A DNA stretch of 64,000 nt from Wuchereria bancrofti (Eukaryota; Nematoda; Chromadorea; Rhabditida; Onchocercidae): positions 5,595,564-5,659,563 of the forward strand of contig SSBO01000012.1 of assembly GCA_005281725.1 (NCBI GenBank), given 5' to 3'. This document shows positions 15,801 through 29,400 of this stretch, one piece after another. Position 1 is the stretch's first letter. Every line of letters starts with the position of its first letter. The translations under genes were made by a program, and so were the position numbers. The notes under the pieces are model-generated. The model saw nothing but the letters and a program-made list of their open reading frames with translations, was not told where the DNA came from and did no database searches.

Positions 15801-18800
15801 AAATGTGATGAAATGAAACCAGTAAAAGCGAATAGTTCTAGTTTCTGTTGCAATACCTTTTTTCTAAATATTTAATTAATTCCTAGTGACTTCATTATTT
15901 CAGAGGACTTTCACCATCGCAGATCATTTGGGCTTTGCATTCTGAAACAGAGACTGAATTGTTGAATGCAATTCCATGTCTACAGAAGCCCACTTTGTCA
16001 TGGGAAGAATTACGGGCTTTAGGAGTTGCTTGGTGGTTAAAAAACACTGCGTCATTGCGTGCAATCATTGAGAAAGTTGGTTTTTTTTTTTTTTTTTTTT
16101 TTTTTTTGTTAATAAAGAAAAAGATTATGTTTAGTTTTCTCTTATTCTTCAAATTACAGCTGGCAAAAGCGGCCTTTCAAAAGAATCAAGATCCACTGGA
16201 TGCATGCCTTTATTATCTTCTGTTGAAGAAGAAAAATCTATTAACTCATTTGTTCAAGGTTGTTTTTCTTGCTACCATCTTAATAAACATGAATTTCGCT
16301 CATCATATACCGTTCTGTTTATAGACCGTTAAGGACAATAGAATGTTGGATTTCTTCATGCACGATTTCAATGAAGAAAGATGGAAGAAAGCAGCACTAA
16401 AGAACGCTTTTGTGCTGATGGGCAAGCAGCGATTTCAGCATGCCGCTGCATTTTTCTTATTAGCTGGATCAATTAAAGATGCTATACAGGTTTGAGTTTT
16501 TATAACTTCTTTATTTTTAATCATTATAATTTCTACATTTTTGATCTGGTTAATTTCTATTCGTTTTGCTTTTTTTCTTTTTCAGATAGTATTAAAGAAA
16601 CTACAAGATTTGCAACTTGCAATAGTTATAGTTCGTCTTTGTGAAAGAGACTGCGAAGAGCAGGGTAATTTACTTGGGGAGTTGCTTTGTAAAGAAATTT
16701 TCGGCGTGGAAATTACGGATGTGAAAGATTTTGATGTCACACCTGGAGCAAACCGGTATGTTTTACTGCTTTATGTATATAATTCTGTTTTCGAAAATTT
16801 TTGTTTGGTCAGCTTGAACGACATAACGCTTTAATAATGCAGTTTTGACAGAAATCCTTTCGTACGTTCGATGGCTTACTGGCATCTAAAGGAATACGTT
16901 CGAGCAGCGAACACTTTGGTTGATGAAGCGGGTTGTGTTCATTTGGATGCTTCAATGGAGTATTCCTTACCAGATATATTCAACTTCTATTCATTTATAC
17001 GCATCCACCACCTAGTTATTCGACAAAGACTTCTAAATGCTGGAATTCAGGTATGGAAAGTCGCTTTTTATTGTTTTATCAATTTTGTTCTAGATAAACT
17101 GAAAGGAACCGATTTTCTCTGCTCTTATAAATCGCCATTGCTTATAGGTAGGTTCGACTGAAAAGTTCTTGGCAACTGTAAAGCATCTTTCATCAGTTAT
17201 TACACCTTCTGAGCGAAGATTGTATTTCCGAACTGCAAGCGTTCATATGGCATCAGGATGTCCTTTACTTGCACTTGATGTATTGGCTCGCTTGCCAAAA
17301 AATCTCACTGTAGAAGAATCGGCATCTCTGTCACCCGAAATTAATAAACACGCTGTAAGAGTTTGACATTCACTACTTTATTTGACATAGCTGGTATTAG
17401 TTGAAATTTGGAAATACCGAAATATAACAAAATTATCTTTATTGTATTTAATATGAACAAGTTACTTTCTTGAAATTTCGATTTACAAAAGATAAAGACT
17501 TAAATATTTAAACATATGTTGAATATCAAATATTTAAATATATTTCACTGAAATTGTCGATTTCATCGGAAGTTTTCTTTATTGCTGGAAGTCCACTGAC
17601 ATTCCTGCAAATTTGATGAGTGCTGTGAAATTGCTTAATTTGGCTTTCATTTTTTTATCATGTTATCCAAGTTGAAATTTTTTTAGAGACTAAAATTGTC
17701 AAAAAATGATTTGTGGAATAATCAGTCAAATACCATCGACTGGAGTGTACCAGTATCATCTGCTCATATAGTTGAATTAAATGTGCAGTTAAATGACTTG
17801 AAAACAGAAGATAAAGGTTCTAATAGAGTACGTTATGCAAAAGATTATATTGTTTTCTTAGTTTTCAAAGTTACAATTCATTTTAATTTTGCCTTCATAT
17901 TTTACTACTGTACTGGATCATTAGTAACCACTTTAGGCAAGTGAGAGTGATGCAACATTAGATGTCATTGCGCAGCATATGAAGTTCACTGCGTCATTAC
18001 GACTTCTGCTTGAAGAGTTATCTACTCTTGCAAGCGCTTTCGAGGTAGACGGCGGACAGCTAAGATTTCAAGTAAGTTTATTGTTAAAGTTCGTACTATT
18101 TCATACTTTCACTTTACATAAAACTACTGTAGTTTCGAGATGTCTTACTGAATTTTTAGTTACTTAATTGGTTGGAAGCAGGCATAAGCGTGCTGCAGAA
18201 GATATGTGGTTATCGTAATGATTGTAATAGCTTGAAACTTGATATTACTGAGAATGAAGAATTCAACGATAATGTAATGTAATGTTTTGAATTCTGTTTT
18301 TCTCCGTAAACAGTTAATGTTTCAGTAAAACCTTCTCCCCGTATTGTTTTACGTTGTTACGTATTGCACATTTCCGGTATGTTCTCTGAACATGCTTATT
18401 TAAAGCTAGTCTGTATCTTTTTTATTTTCTAATAAACTCTTACTAGCATTTAATCTTATTCTGGGATATAAAATTGGTTTTTAAGAAAAAGTGCATTTTT
18501 TTGAAAAAGAAATTTTGTAGTAGTAATAGTATGATACTTCACAAGACTGTTCATATGGATAGAGCAGAGATATCAACTCGGTTCCACCACGCATTACATC
18601 GTCGACGATGGTTATGTACTAATCAGAAATTGGTACGTACTTTTATATCGTACTGCACTTTGCATAATTCTCAGAGTCATCGCTTAACTGCTGCACTGAT
18701 GGAACTTCTTTTATTACAAATGGAAGTACAGCAAGATTGTGGACCATCGAAGCTCTTCGTTAGTGGTAAATTTTTAATTAAGTGAAATATAATGATTGTT

Positions 18801-21800
18801 TTCCTGCTCCTGTATTTTCCGCATCGCTTTGTTCTAACTGTGGTTTTTTGTTTTTCAATTGTGATTTTTTGTGACTTCTAAGTCACACATTTTTCACTCT
18901 CTCAGTTGAGTCCGACAAAATGATTTTTAATGGAAGAGAGCTATTTATAAATATCGGTATTATCTATGGTTTTGCAGAATCTTTACCAGCACATTCGTTT
19001 CCTCTTTTTGTTGCATCAGTTTCACAACGGGAAATGTTTGCTTCATCTCCACTCAGTTTTATCAAAAGTCTGTGTTCCGATATTTTGCTGTCACTTGTCG
19101 ATCTTTCTGAACCTCCGCAAATCGAGAGTTCTTTGACTAAAGTTAGTCTTTCAAATCTTTTAAACGAAGCTGGGACTAAAAGGCTACTGAAACATTTACT
19201 GATCTCTTATGATACTATCAGTTTATTTCTCTTCAACAGGAAAATGACATTTTCGATTAGAAATTCTCTTTTGCAAATTTCCTTAGCGATGTAAGTGAAA
19301 GGATGACGTCTTTCTTGCAGTAAGAAATGGCTATTCATTACTTTATTCACTACACTTACCACAATTTTCACTGATTGTACTCTACAGTACAGTTTCACCA
19401 TTAAGTTTCTTTTTTTTAATCTTTATTCATAAGTCGTTATTTTCAGATCTATAAAGTATATAGCTTGTGTCAGGGATTATCTTCATGCTTATACCAATCA
19501 CTTTGCAATGTCAGTAATATTTGTGAAAGCAGTCACGGGTATGGTCAAAATGTATTTACACTCTCTAAAGAGTGAAACAAAATCACCAGAGATGACTCGT
19601 TAGAGGTCATCTCTAGGTTTTAATGAATAAATTATTTTAAAAGAAATATATTCCAAGAAAACATTGTAAGAAATAGATTATTCTATGTCCGCGTGAGCTC
19701 TTCAGAGCTTTGGCAAGGTTACCAGAGGTAGCTGCAGCAAACGACGATTTGCAAGTGACGACATCGCCTTCGAAATGGCCAGGAGTGGATAATTTACTGA
19801 TTATTTTAAGTCGAGAAAAAAATGAAGAAGCTCCACAACTTAGACTACTTGTGCTTGAAACTTACATTGCAGTAAGTTTTCATAATGTGGAACAGAATTT
19901 TTGTGCTTAATTAATTTTAAGCATTCAAAAGGAAGGTTTACCTACTTGTTTTATTTAAAACTTCTTTTGTAGACTTTTCATCAGTATCAGAAATAATATC
20001 GAAAGCTTCTGTTTCCTTACTAAGATAGTTCACTGATAAACTGTAACAGCTTTATGCGATGATGAAGTAAAATATTTTCAGGTCTTTGCATCTCTTTTCA
20101 CATATGCATTTGCTACTTATGATGCTAGATGGTTATTTCGATTAACAGCTCGTAATATTGGTACGAAAGAATTTGGCATTTTGTTCGGTGGAGGTGGATG
20201 GAAAATGCAAAAAGTAGCTCCCTCAAAAACTCCTGGCAAGTGGTTTTGTATCTTTTTTTTGTACTTTGGAAAAAAGGTTTATAGCTATAATAGGACTTCA
20301 ATTCAGACTCACCCGTGAAATGGACGACTACAGTGCCAAGTGGTTTTTCTTCCAATCAAACTCGTATAAAACCTGGCAAAAACTATCTCTCGGTAGATTC
20401 TTCGTCATTTCGAGCTGATTGCAACACTGAGGTGATTTTCATTAACTTCTAATGAACAAATGCATCATGCATATATTATGTTTATATCAATGGAGAGAAA
20501 AAAAATTCTGTTTGAGGTGATTGGAGTTGAAGCAGCGATTCCATCTTCCGTCGGTTTTTCAGCAAATAATTCGAGATCTTTAGAAGAACATGTTTCCTGT
20601 GAGTGGATACCACCGAAGAAAAGTATGGTGCAGTTTTTTGCTGAAAAGGTATCTTTAACGGTGATCTTAACAGAAATTTTTGGAGCTTTTTTTTAGAAAT
20701 TCTAACGATTCGTCAATTTATATGAATTCTAGGGCATGATCGGGATCCAGAGCATAACCTAGAGTTTATCTTGTTGAATCTTGTTTATGACTACTTTGTT
20801 CTAGCCAAATTTACCTGAAATCCTAAATGAGTGTTATGATTCGGACGAGGAGCATCATGAATCAGTAATTGAATTAGAAGAACAACTACAAAGAAAACAG
20901 CACATTGATTCAGAAGGATTTGCTTGGTGGCTTTTACGTTTAGCTTTGACCCATCAGCAGTTGTATCGAATGAAATCCTTTTTGCAACTTGCTGGCTTAG
21001 AATATTCAGGTACTTTAGTTCTGTTAATTTATGAACAATATTCATTTTTTGCTTCTCTGATCTCAGCAAAAAATTTCTAGAACTGCCAGCCTTATCGCCT
21101 CGTGCAAATGCTGTTTTCAAACTTATTGAGAATTGGGCGAAACAACTTGAAGACCACTTGTGTGCAATGTTTGATGGATGCCCGTCTGACTTGCTTCCAG
21201 ACTTATCTATTAGAAAAGATGATAACGGTGCAGTTACTCATCATTTGACTATTTTTAATAGAACAGGTTTACTAAACTGTTCAAAATACATCAAGGGAGA
21301 ACAAAATGAAGTTCATGAATGCTTACTGATTATTTATGGATTTGAAAACTTATTAAGAAATTGCATTCATTAGTTTCTATCTGTCTCTCCATTTGTTTTT
21401 AAATTTCTTGAAATTTTATGCATTTTATTTTTGCGAATATGTTCCTGTTCGTTTACAGATATTCAGTCGCTCCATGAAAGCATTAGTGAACTTGATACAT
21501 TTTAGAATCACCTCTGGATAAATACGGTGTCTTAATGGAAACAAATAATACACCTTTCGAATGTGCGGATCTATCCGTGTTACCGGTAAAAAGAATCTGG
21601 CTTTATCTGATTCGTCAGGATCATATTTTGCCTCTTTTCATTAAGCATATATTTGGCTTCGCCGATCAACAGGTCATTATTGTAATCGTAATCACTTTGA
21701 TCTGTTAGGAATGAATTCTGGACCATTTCTGATTGTTTTATAGAGTTGTATTTTTCCTTACTGTATTTTAATGTTTAGGACGAAAGTTTTCTTCGGGAAG

Positions 21801-24800
21801 GTGTAGGCGAGTTGGAAAGCAGAGATGCCGTAAATGTGTTCAAAATTGTGCAGCGAGAGCATGAGCCAATAGCAGCATTTTGTTGCAGTGAGGTTAGTGA
21901 TTAATTCTTGATGTATCAGTTAGTTTATTACTTTTGCTTTATAATATAGCAAGACACGCTTTGATTCAATGATGAGGTCATGAGACTTCATTATTTTTGA
22001 TTTTTATTAAAATAATTTGAAACTTGTTTTGTGGTTCTTATATACTGTGTTGATCTTTAATGCTAATATGAATTCATTATGGACTGTTTTGTTACACTTT
22101 GTGTTTTGCCTGTTTTTTACATGAGGGGAATTTGATAATGCAATTGATCTTATTCTAAAGGAAGAGTTCACTTTTTAATTTTGTTTGCAGGTGAGACCTG
22201 GTTGGTTAGTAGTTTCAAATACACGAGAATTACAAGAAATGGATATTACAGCGTTGCTTAACGATGCGGAAAACTTAAAACTTTCTGCTTGGTTGTTTAA
22301 TCGAACAGAACTTGATGTTGCACTTGATGGAACAAAAAGGGATGTGTTTAAGGTATACGTCTGTTGTTGATCTGCTTTCTTTTTATGAGTGGTGTTTAAT
22401 GGTTAACTCGAGGGTTGGATTTCTTTTTCCTCATAAACAAATCCCTTATCATAGTTTACGATTCTAGTTCAGTAGTGAATTTCTTGACTTGCAAAATAAC
22501 ATATTTTGTTCGTCGTGTTTTCTCTATTTACATCATTCACTGGAAGTGCTTTCATGGTTATGTAGGTGGGATAGCGTTTGAAACTGCGCATCTCATTGCT
22601 TTCAATAAAAAAAATGAAACGAAATCACAAATTTTAAGGATTTTAGAAGCAAATTACTGCGGACAGGACTATTTATGCATCGAAGTTTTTCTCCAGAATG
22701 TGACACTTGAAAATGCTGCGCTCTTCAGAAAATGATCCTTTATTTCTATGTAATTATGATGATGAGATTTGCAGGATAACGATGATTATCAATTAATAAC
22801 TGAAAATGGACAACAAACCACTTCCGTAAATACAGTAAGCACTTCTGTTTGTTGTTAGCGCCATACTTTTTTTTGGTTCTAATTAAGCAAAGTATGCTGA
22901 AGTTTGTGTTTATGAATCCTCCATTTATTTGACTTAGTCATATAATTTACTTTCATTTTTTTGATATATACAGATGACTCCATTTATTGTTGATAGAAGC
23001 CGAAAGGCTTTGATAAAGGTATGTGCATTATAAAATGTTCTGGATGTTGTGTGGTATAGGTTTATGTTGGATGCAGATTTTGTCATTGACTTTTTCAATT
23101 TTTGCTAAAATCCTCATGTGTAGCGCATATATGAAAACTGCATCAGGAAAAGGTAAAAACTTGTGCTGAACGTGTATACATGCATGCATTTTTGTTTATT
23201 TGATTGTGAACATTATGCTATTGTGGTGAGCCTTTTTATCACTGGATCCACTTTCTGCAGATGTGTAAAAGACAAGTTAATGGAATACGGCGGCTTGATT
23301 CTCATCCAACAATGCCTTATTGTACGTTTATTTTTGCTGAGTATTTTACTAAATCCTATTCTTTTTCTATCTTCCAGTGATTTTTCCATTCGTCATTTTA
23401 GTTTCGGGAGAACTTAACAATCACATTTGACATGTACTGAGATTAAATTAAGGCACAACATCTTTAATTATTCGTCATGTGGCAGTCATTTGTGTTGACA
23501 GTTTTCTTTTTATTTGTAGATATATCAACTTAATCTCGAAGTATTGGAAGAAACACTGGTTTTTCGATGTAGATTTTCATGTTATTCTTTTTCAGATGTA
23601 AGTGGATCGTCGGATGGCTCAATACGATTGTGGGAGTGGGGTGTTGGGCAGCCTTTTTTCACACCTCGAATAGCTGGACAATATGCCAAAGTTTGTTTCC
23701 TTTTCTTTTGGTTCCAAAGATTTGTTTAAATTGTGGCTATGAATTTTTGAGAACTTTTTTTTTATGACAGGTCACGAAAGTGTTGTTTTCCTGTAATGGA
23801 AGCAAATTTGCGTCTGTTGACAACGATGGAATATTATGTTTGTGGCAAACAACTCCAGGATTGCCAGTGAAGAAGCCGTTCTTTGTGAGTTTTTTGATTG
23901 CTGATAATGCAGTTGCTCACCAAATATAGTTGGAAGTATTTTCATTATTTCAGAATCAGAAATGCCATTCTAAATCTGCAGCAGATGTTCGATTTCTCGG
24001 TTCCACTTCTTCTGTTCTGGTTACTGCTGGTCTAAGTTTATCAGACGAAAACATTAGTCTTTGGGACACCCTTATGCCGCAATCAAAAGCACTGATCCAT
24101 TCATGGACAGCACACCCTGAAGGGGCAACTTCTGTGATGTATTTGTCATCATATCAGGTTCTCAATTTTTTTTCTTTGCTTGTGATGATGTATTTTATGA
24201 GAAACAAGGAGGTAAAAGAGAGATATCAGGAAAGTTGTGCTCGTATGTTACAAACTTATCCTTCATGAAAGTAGTAAATCCGCCTAGTATGTTTTAAATA
24301 ATGATCGTATTTGAACGATTTTTAGACTATAGTGTCTGGCGGACGACATGGAGAATTGTGTGTATGGGATGTTCGACAACGTCGATTACGTAGTACCGTG
24401 AAATGTTTCGAAAATTCTTCTGTCAAATGTCTTGCGTGCGATCCATTTCAGCAGATCGTTGTTGCTGGGTCGAATGATGGGGATATAAAGGTTACTGATT
24501 ATTTATGAGGGAATTTCTGATAGATTTGAAAAAACGATGAATAAATTCACCAAAGGTACTTGATATATGTGGGAGGTATGCATTTTCTATTTAACGTTTT
24601 CCAATCATTGACGGATTTTTTCTTGGTAGTGATTTTCTGATATTCATTATTTTATTTAGTTTTGCTCTTTATTTTAAACTCGATTAATAAGGACAAATCC
24701 AATAGGTCTGGAATACTGATCTTGTGCCGAACCTTGTGACTTCGCTTGATGGTGAACATGTTGCTCGAGGAGGATTCAGTTTGCGTCAGGTGGCTTCAGT

Positions 24801-24903
24801 AGTACAAGGAGTGCAGCAACTCTATGTTGATCCAGAAGTTCGTCTTTTTTCATGTGGTGCCGACTGTTCACTAAAAATACGTTCTTTACATGCTGTAACC
24901 TGA
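6108..24903 (+). CDS. rbc-1: Rabconnectin-3 alpha / DmX-like WD40 protein (V-ATPase regulator)
   Basis: About 59 exons join with every phase closing into 2984 residues, close to vertebrate DMXL2 (about 3036). It begins MNVHQILTGALNRGDEVFSVG, the family N-terminus. WD40 repeats fill roughly residues 1-1150, a Rav1-type helical region follows (about 1150-2000) and further WD40 repeats end the protein (about 2700-2984). Family landmarks read directly include FMIHWLNNKE, VHPVDGSLLTW, PLALTTSHYN, LELKSADGLPPLP, DECGLRYLMAMKQHEYLL, NAFVLMGKQRFQHAAAFFLL and ELSTLASAFEVDGGQLRFQ. In animals it works with rabconnectin-3 beta as the counterpart of yeast RAVE, promoting V-ATPase assembly on endosomes and synaptic vesicles; in flies and worms it affects Notch and endocytic acidification. 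The stop at 24901-24903 is followed by AATAAA at 24928. Uncertain joins are the donor after exon 44 and the acceptor of exon 40. Confidence 0.95.
12998..18278 (+). other. rbc-1 exons 22-39: Rav1-like helical region
   Basis: Exons: 12998-13047, 13228-13460, 13965-14164, 14294-14431, 14507-14717, 14808-15056, 15182-15344, 15425-15523, 15599-15773, 15904-16075, 16160-16258, 16325-16489, 16586-16755, 16852-17050, 17148-17354, 17687-17827, 17937-18071, 18160-18278. This block encodes the best conserved part of the family, matching the region shared with yeast Rav1. The exon 15904-16075 ends GAGAAA and its intron starts GTTGG followed by a run of 27 T. Exon 39 has two GTAATG donors five bases apart; only the second, after 18278, keeps the frame into exon 40. 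Confidence 0.85.
16081..16107 (+). repeat. Poly-T run of 27 in an rbc-1 intron
   Basis: Twenty-seven consecutive T residues begin five bases into the intron after the exon ending at 16075. Such runs are length-variable and lie here between the donor and a normal TTACAG acceptor at 16157-16159, so the run may affect recognition of this short intron. It is also a place where assembly length errors are likely. Confidence 0.9.
18521..24903 (+). other. rbc-1 exons 40-59: C-terminal half with closing WD40 propeller
   Basis: Exons: 18521-18765, 18978-19141, 19447-19538, 19706-19871, 20082-20247 (or 20235), 20307-20431, 20517-20648, 20805-21009, 21081-21266, 21506-21672, 21779-21892, 22191-22352, 22775-22834, 22974-23018, 23261-23321, 23596-23690, 23771-23884, 23954-24157, 24326-24490, 24706-24903. 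The last six give WD repeats with GSIRLWEWG, GILCLWQTT, ENISLWDTL, GELCVWDVR, GDIKVWNTD and the end SLKIRSLHAVT. The low-complexity linker around 20307-20640 is poorly conserved, as in other members. The acceptor for 20517 is weak (TTTGAG). Confidence 0.82.
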
Positions 24904-24927
24904 ATAATAAGAAAAAGAGTGTCCAGC

Positions 24928-24933
24928 AATAAA
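24928..24933 (+). terminator. Poly(A) signal of rbc-1
   Basis: Canonical AATAAA starting 25 bases after the rbc-1 stop codon, implying a very short 3' UTR. Confidence 0.7.
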
Positions 24934-26480
24934 CATGAAATATTGTTTGATATAACGTAGGTTGTGAAAAGCATCATTTCTGCTTTATGAATTGAAAAAT
25001 AAATTTTCCAAAAAACATCGGCCGATTCGTATTATTATGTGGTACGGTGTTATGTGCGGAAGCTTATTTGAATTAGTTTCCGTAGCTTTACTGTAAAATC
25101 GCAGCTTAAACTTGTTTGCTGCCTCCAGCATACTCATAGGGAAGTGATGTTGATGTTGAGGAAGTGAACTATAAGGGTTCGTGAAAATGCTGTCTGCGAT
25201 TTTTTCTTCCAAGTTTTGATGATTTGCATGGCAGTGTGTTTTTCCTTTTTATTCTGTGTTCATGTTTTATAAAAACGGTGGCATTACATAACATCTGCGT
25301 GTGCTTTCGATTTTTGTAATAGTTGTGAAATGTTTTAACGCAAATAACGTAGTAACTTGTCGTTCTCGTTAATACCGTTAGCAATCATTTGTAGCAGCTC
25401 TATTGATGATGTAAATTTGTCTTCATGAATTTTGTTTCTAAATTGGTGTGTGAAACAAAGTGCATGGTATTTTCTTTGTATATGTGTACGTTTGTGCTTT
25501 TTTAATGATTATTTCAGGATATAACGCACCATCATATGTATTTTTACAATTCATTAACTTATTCTTTTCATTGTCATTCTGCTGTAAGTGGCTGTGTACT
25601 AAGACTTTTAAAAAAAACTGAAATGTTGTAGCTTCCTAATCAATTTATGTTTCCTTACATTGTTTTTTCAGTAAATTTTCCATAGCACTGAATATTGTTG
25701 CTTTGTGCAGAAACCGGAATTTCCCATTTAAGGTTATCTAAGAAAGAATTAACTCAATACGTGCGCAAAATGGTGTGTAGTCATAAGAGCCAAGAATGTT
25801 GATTGCATAGCAGTTAGTAGTGTTTCCTTTTAAGCGATGCTTTTTTTACCACTCCAACAACTCTGCGAATGTCTATTTGAGCTTGTGGTTAAAACATATG
25901 ACACAAAATTCGTTGCGTTTCTTTTTCTGTTTGTGAGCAGAAGGATAGAACCGCACATATTGGAAAAGATGTGGTGTTTTGACTGATTATCAGTGTGCAT
26001 TCATGATGATTATGAGTACTGTAACGCATCCACTAAGTGCAATAAATTAATGTATGGTTGGACATTTAGCTGTTTTCTCGAGAATCCTTACTAAAGTATT
26101 TAGCAACGGTCATGTGAGCATCAGACATGCAATTCACCTTATAGGGAGATACTATCCAAAACTTAAACGTAATGCGGCAAGGTAGGGTTGAATCCCGTCT
26201 TGAAAACTGTTGATATAAGATCAGCGCCAACACAACTATATTTCTTATAAATACACTACAATGAAATGTTGAGGAAAGCTCGAGCATCCGATTTCATACC
26301 TTCCAGCACAAAACTCCTAGGGAATTTTAGTCGTTAGCTAATTTCTACTTGAGTAAAATCTGTACAGCGGATGGATATTAATTTGAAAGACCAGAAATGA
26401 CGTATGTATAACTTACTAGTTGACTTTGAATGTTTGTCTATCTATTTGTTCAGCTTTTATTGTGTGTACGTGATATACAG
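24934..26480. other. Intergenic stretch between rbc-1 and the RBM7-like gene
   Basis: About 1.5 kb with no open frame supported by splice sites or family resemblance. A short minus-strand open frame at 24985-25212 has no matching splice structure and was not accepted. An ATATACAG acceptor ends at 26480, fourteen bases before the next start codon, which suggests the next gene is trans-spliced independently. Confidence 0.5.
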
Positions 26481-26494
26481 CGCGTGTTGGAAAG

Positions 26495-29400
26495 ATGGAT
26501 GATCCAAGTGAACGAACTTGCTATGTTTGCAGCCTCCATGAAAACATTACGGAAGGACTTTTGAAGGAGCTGTTCTGTCAGGTATGTTGTGTGTAACTTT
26601 TGCCATTTATTAGTTATGCGAAATCAGATTATGTGACATGCAAAAGTTCACTGTGTACTGATTTGATCAATATTAATTCTGAAATTAATTGTAAAAAAAG
26701 CTATTTTTAAGGTGGGACCTCTCGACACAATCATTCTGCGTACGAGCAATAGTCGTGACTGTAGTGCAACACATCGTTATGCATTGATCGTATTCAGGCA
26801 TGAAGTGAGTGTCCCGTTTGCATGTGAAATGCTTGATCGAATTGAGCTTTTCAATAAACAAATTTCGGTTCGACCTAAGCAGGGCACTCAGCAGGTAAAC
26901 CTTCCACTTTTCTTAAAATGAACAGAGTATTTCTATTTTAATGTTGTATAGTATGTGAAAGTGTAGGTGTCGTGAATGTAAATTGTATGGGTGATTGACA
27001 ATCTTCAGGCTGTACAGTACTGGACCAACATTTCTGTTCCTGCATTTCATAATTCGATTTCTTGTTCATTGATGCCACGAAAATATGCAAACAGTGGATT
27101 ATCTGATGCCTGCAGACGCAGACAAAACGAAAATGAAGAGTATTATGTGTAAAGCGCACCGAGAAGATAGATCTGGTGTTAAGGTTGGATGGAGATATGT
27201 TAGAAATAACGATTTCTTGAATATGAAAGAATTGGGGGGAGTTGTCTTGTATAAATAATATACGTCCCCATAAAAATTACACGCTTTACTTGACTATTCC
27301 ATACTTACTTTTCGTGACATCTTCGTATTTTCAGTTGTAGAATCGTTGAGCAGATGTTGTCGCATTGCAAATTATAATCACTAATAAAATTTCAGTGCTT
27401 ATATAGTTTTGCATTCCTTTGAGAACAACACTGCCCATTAAAAACTAGCAAAACCCTTGTTCTCTAATTCAGTAGATAGTTCGAATCACATATGTAGCAG
27501 TTGCAGACGAGCTCTGCGTATATCTTATTCTGTCATTAATATTAAGACTTTGGTTATTAATGAACCATGAAGTATCGTATTAGAAAAGATGCTTTTAGTT
27601 CTCCTGAAAGATGTGGTAAAATATAGAAGTCACTGATGAGATGAGTTACTATGAGGAGATTGAACTTTTTGAAAAAATAGTAAGACACTAGAATAGTCTT
27701 TCGCAGCAATATCCCGAGATTTGTTTTCTGCATCATATTAATAACTGATGCATGCTGCAAAGGTTATACTACTAGGAATATGTGAAATTTTGCTTTCAAA
27801 GCTTTTATTTCCTGCTGAGAGCTCATATCATTACTTCAGTTACTCATATGTAACGTTAAGATACTCTAGACGCTTTTTGACTTATTATCTAGTTATGGAA
27901 TGAGTTCCTTAAATGCAACGGTCTTGCTGATTTTTGTAGTATCAGTTATTTAGCAATTCTACTGATTCACAGCTTCATCTTCTTGCTTTATTTATTTTTT
28001 GTTGGAGTTTTCTGGGATTCACAAATAATACTGGACGAAAACTGTTTATTGTCCAGTAGGCTATAAAGTGGTGTAATTCAGATGTCATGGATTTCCTTCT
28101 TAGTCATAATTTCAGCATATGACGTTTTAGTGGGTGAAACTCAAATTTGCTACATTCATCATTTATTCCCAAAATATGTACTACCTGGAAACACTTCTTA
28201 TTATTCCCTTGCATAAGTTGTTATAATTTATAAGTAATCTCATATTTTGATATAAGATCCTTGAAAGTTAGATGAATATACTGTATAACAACAGTAAATG
28301 CATACCTGATGCGCACGATGTAAATGACTTAAATTATGCAGTTATCATCATGTGTTATTATTTCCGAAGTACATTATTCTTCTCAGTAAAAAATACTAGA
28401 GAATACTGTTCACGGAGAAAGATAATGCCATTGTACACCAGGGTTTTTCATTTAGGACATCATATCTCTTTTTATGACTGAATTGTAATGCAAACAAGTT
28501 TTTACATCAATTAAGAGGGCTTATGTTGTGGACCGTTTGAATAATTTCGTTTAGTTTGTCTAGTTATTACGCGTTGGTATTCTGTCTATGTTTCCGCTCA
28601 AACATAAGTGTTGGTTCTTCAACTTTTTTTCCCCAATCCCCTTTGACTGCCTAATGTCAAAATTCCAATCAATAACGAAGTCTGTAGATCAGTATATTTG
28701 GGATTTCTGAAAGAAATGGAAGTAATATATGGTATTTTCAGAAAGAGCAGCCAAAACCGGCTGCTCTTTCTGAAATTTCACAAGGTTCTAAAGCGGAGGA
28801 GGTACGTCCAAAATGTTCGTGAGTCGAAAGAAAAAATGATATCTAAAATGACTTGTTTTAGAACATTCGAATAAGATGGAGTTTGCAGTGTAGAGGGTGT
28901 CATCACTTTCTCCTGATTCTACAGTTGTATTTGCATTTAGTGAGAACAACAGAGTGCATCGGAGAAGTGGATGATGGATTTTACACTGCTATAATTTAGC
29001 ATATTTTTTTCAAACAAACCGCCATATTTGCTTTGGAATAAAGCTTAGCTTGATATAACTGAATATCAAGGTTTAAATTTATTAATTACAAATAAGTCAT
29101 ACGGACTAGCGTGACATCAAAATTCCCAGGACGCTTGCTTATTTCATATGTGCATGTCCGAGTTGAGGGAGGGACATTCTCGTCACATGTTGGAGAGGCG
29201 TGGGTGGAGCGGGAAATATGCTTCAGTAAGGCATATAGTTCGACGTATTCCATTCAGTGTATAACACTCACTGGTTAATACGGTGCAGTAGTTCTTCGTG
29301 ACGTAGGTTCAGTTCACTCTAAAGATATTTTCTGTGCATGTCATCTACGCGTCGCCAACAATAGGCTATGTGTATGATGTGTGCATCGGTCTAGTTTGAA

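Noticed and set aside
24985..25384. Minus-strand open frames downstream of rbc-1 reading MSMLEAANKFKLRFYSKATE and neighbours
   Set aside because: No splice signals link them, no family resemblance was seen, and composition matches non-coding surroundings.
27470..27500. GTTCGAATCAC resembling a tRNA T-loop
   Set aside because: No matching acceptor stem, D-arm or anticodon arm could be placed upstream.
28736..28775. MicroRNA precursor interpretation of the perfect hairpin
   Set aside because: The stem is only 17 bp with a 6-nt loop, no lower stem continues it, and it overlaps a splice acceptor and an open exon.
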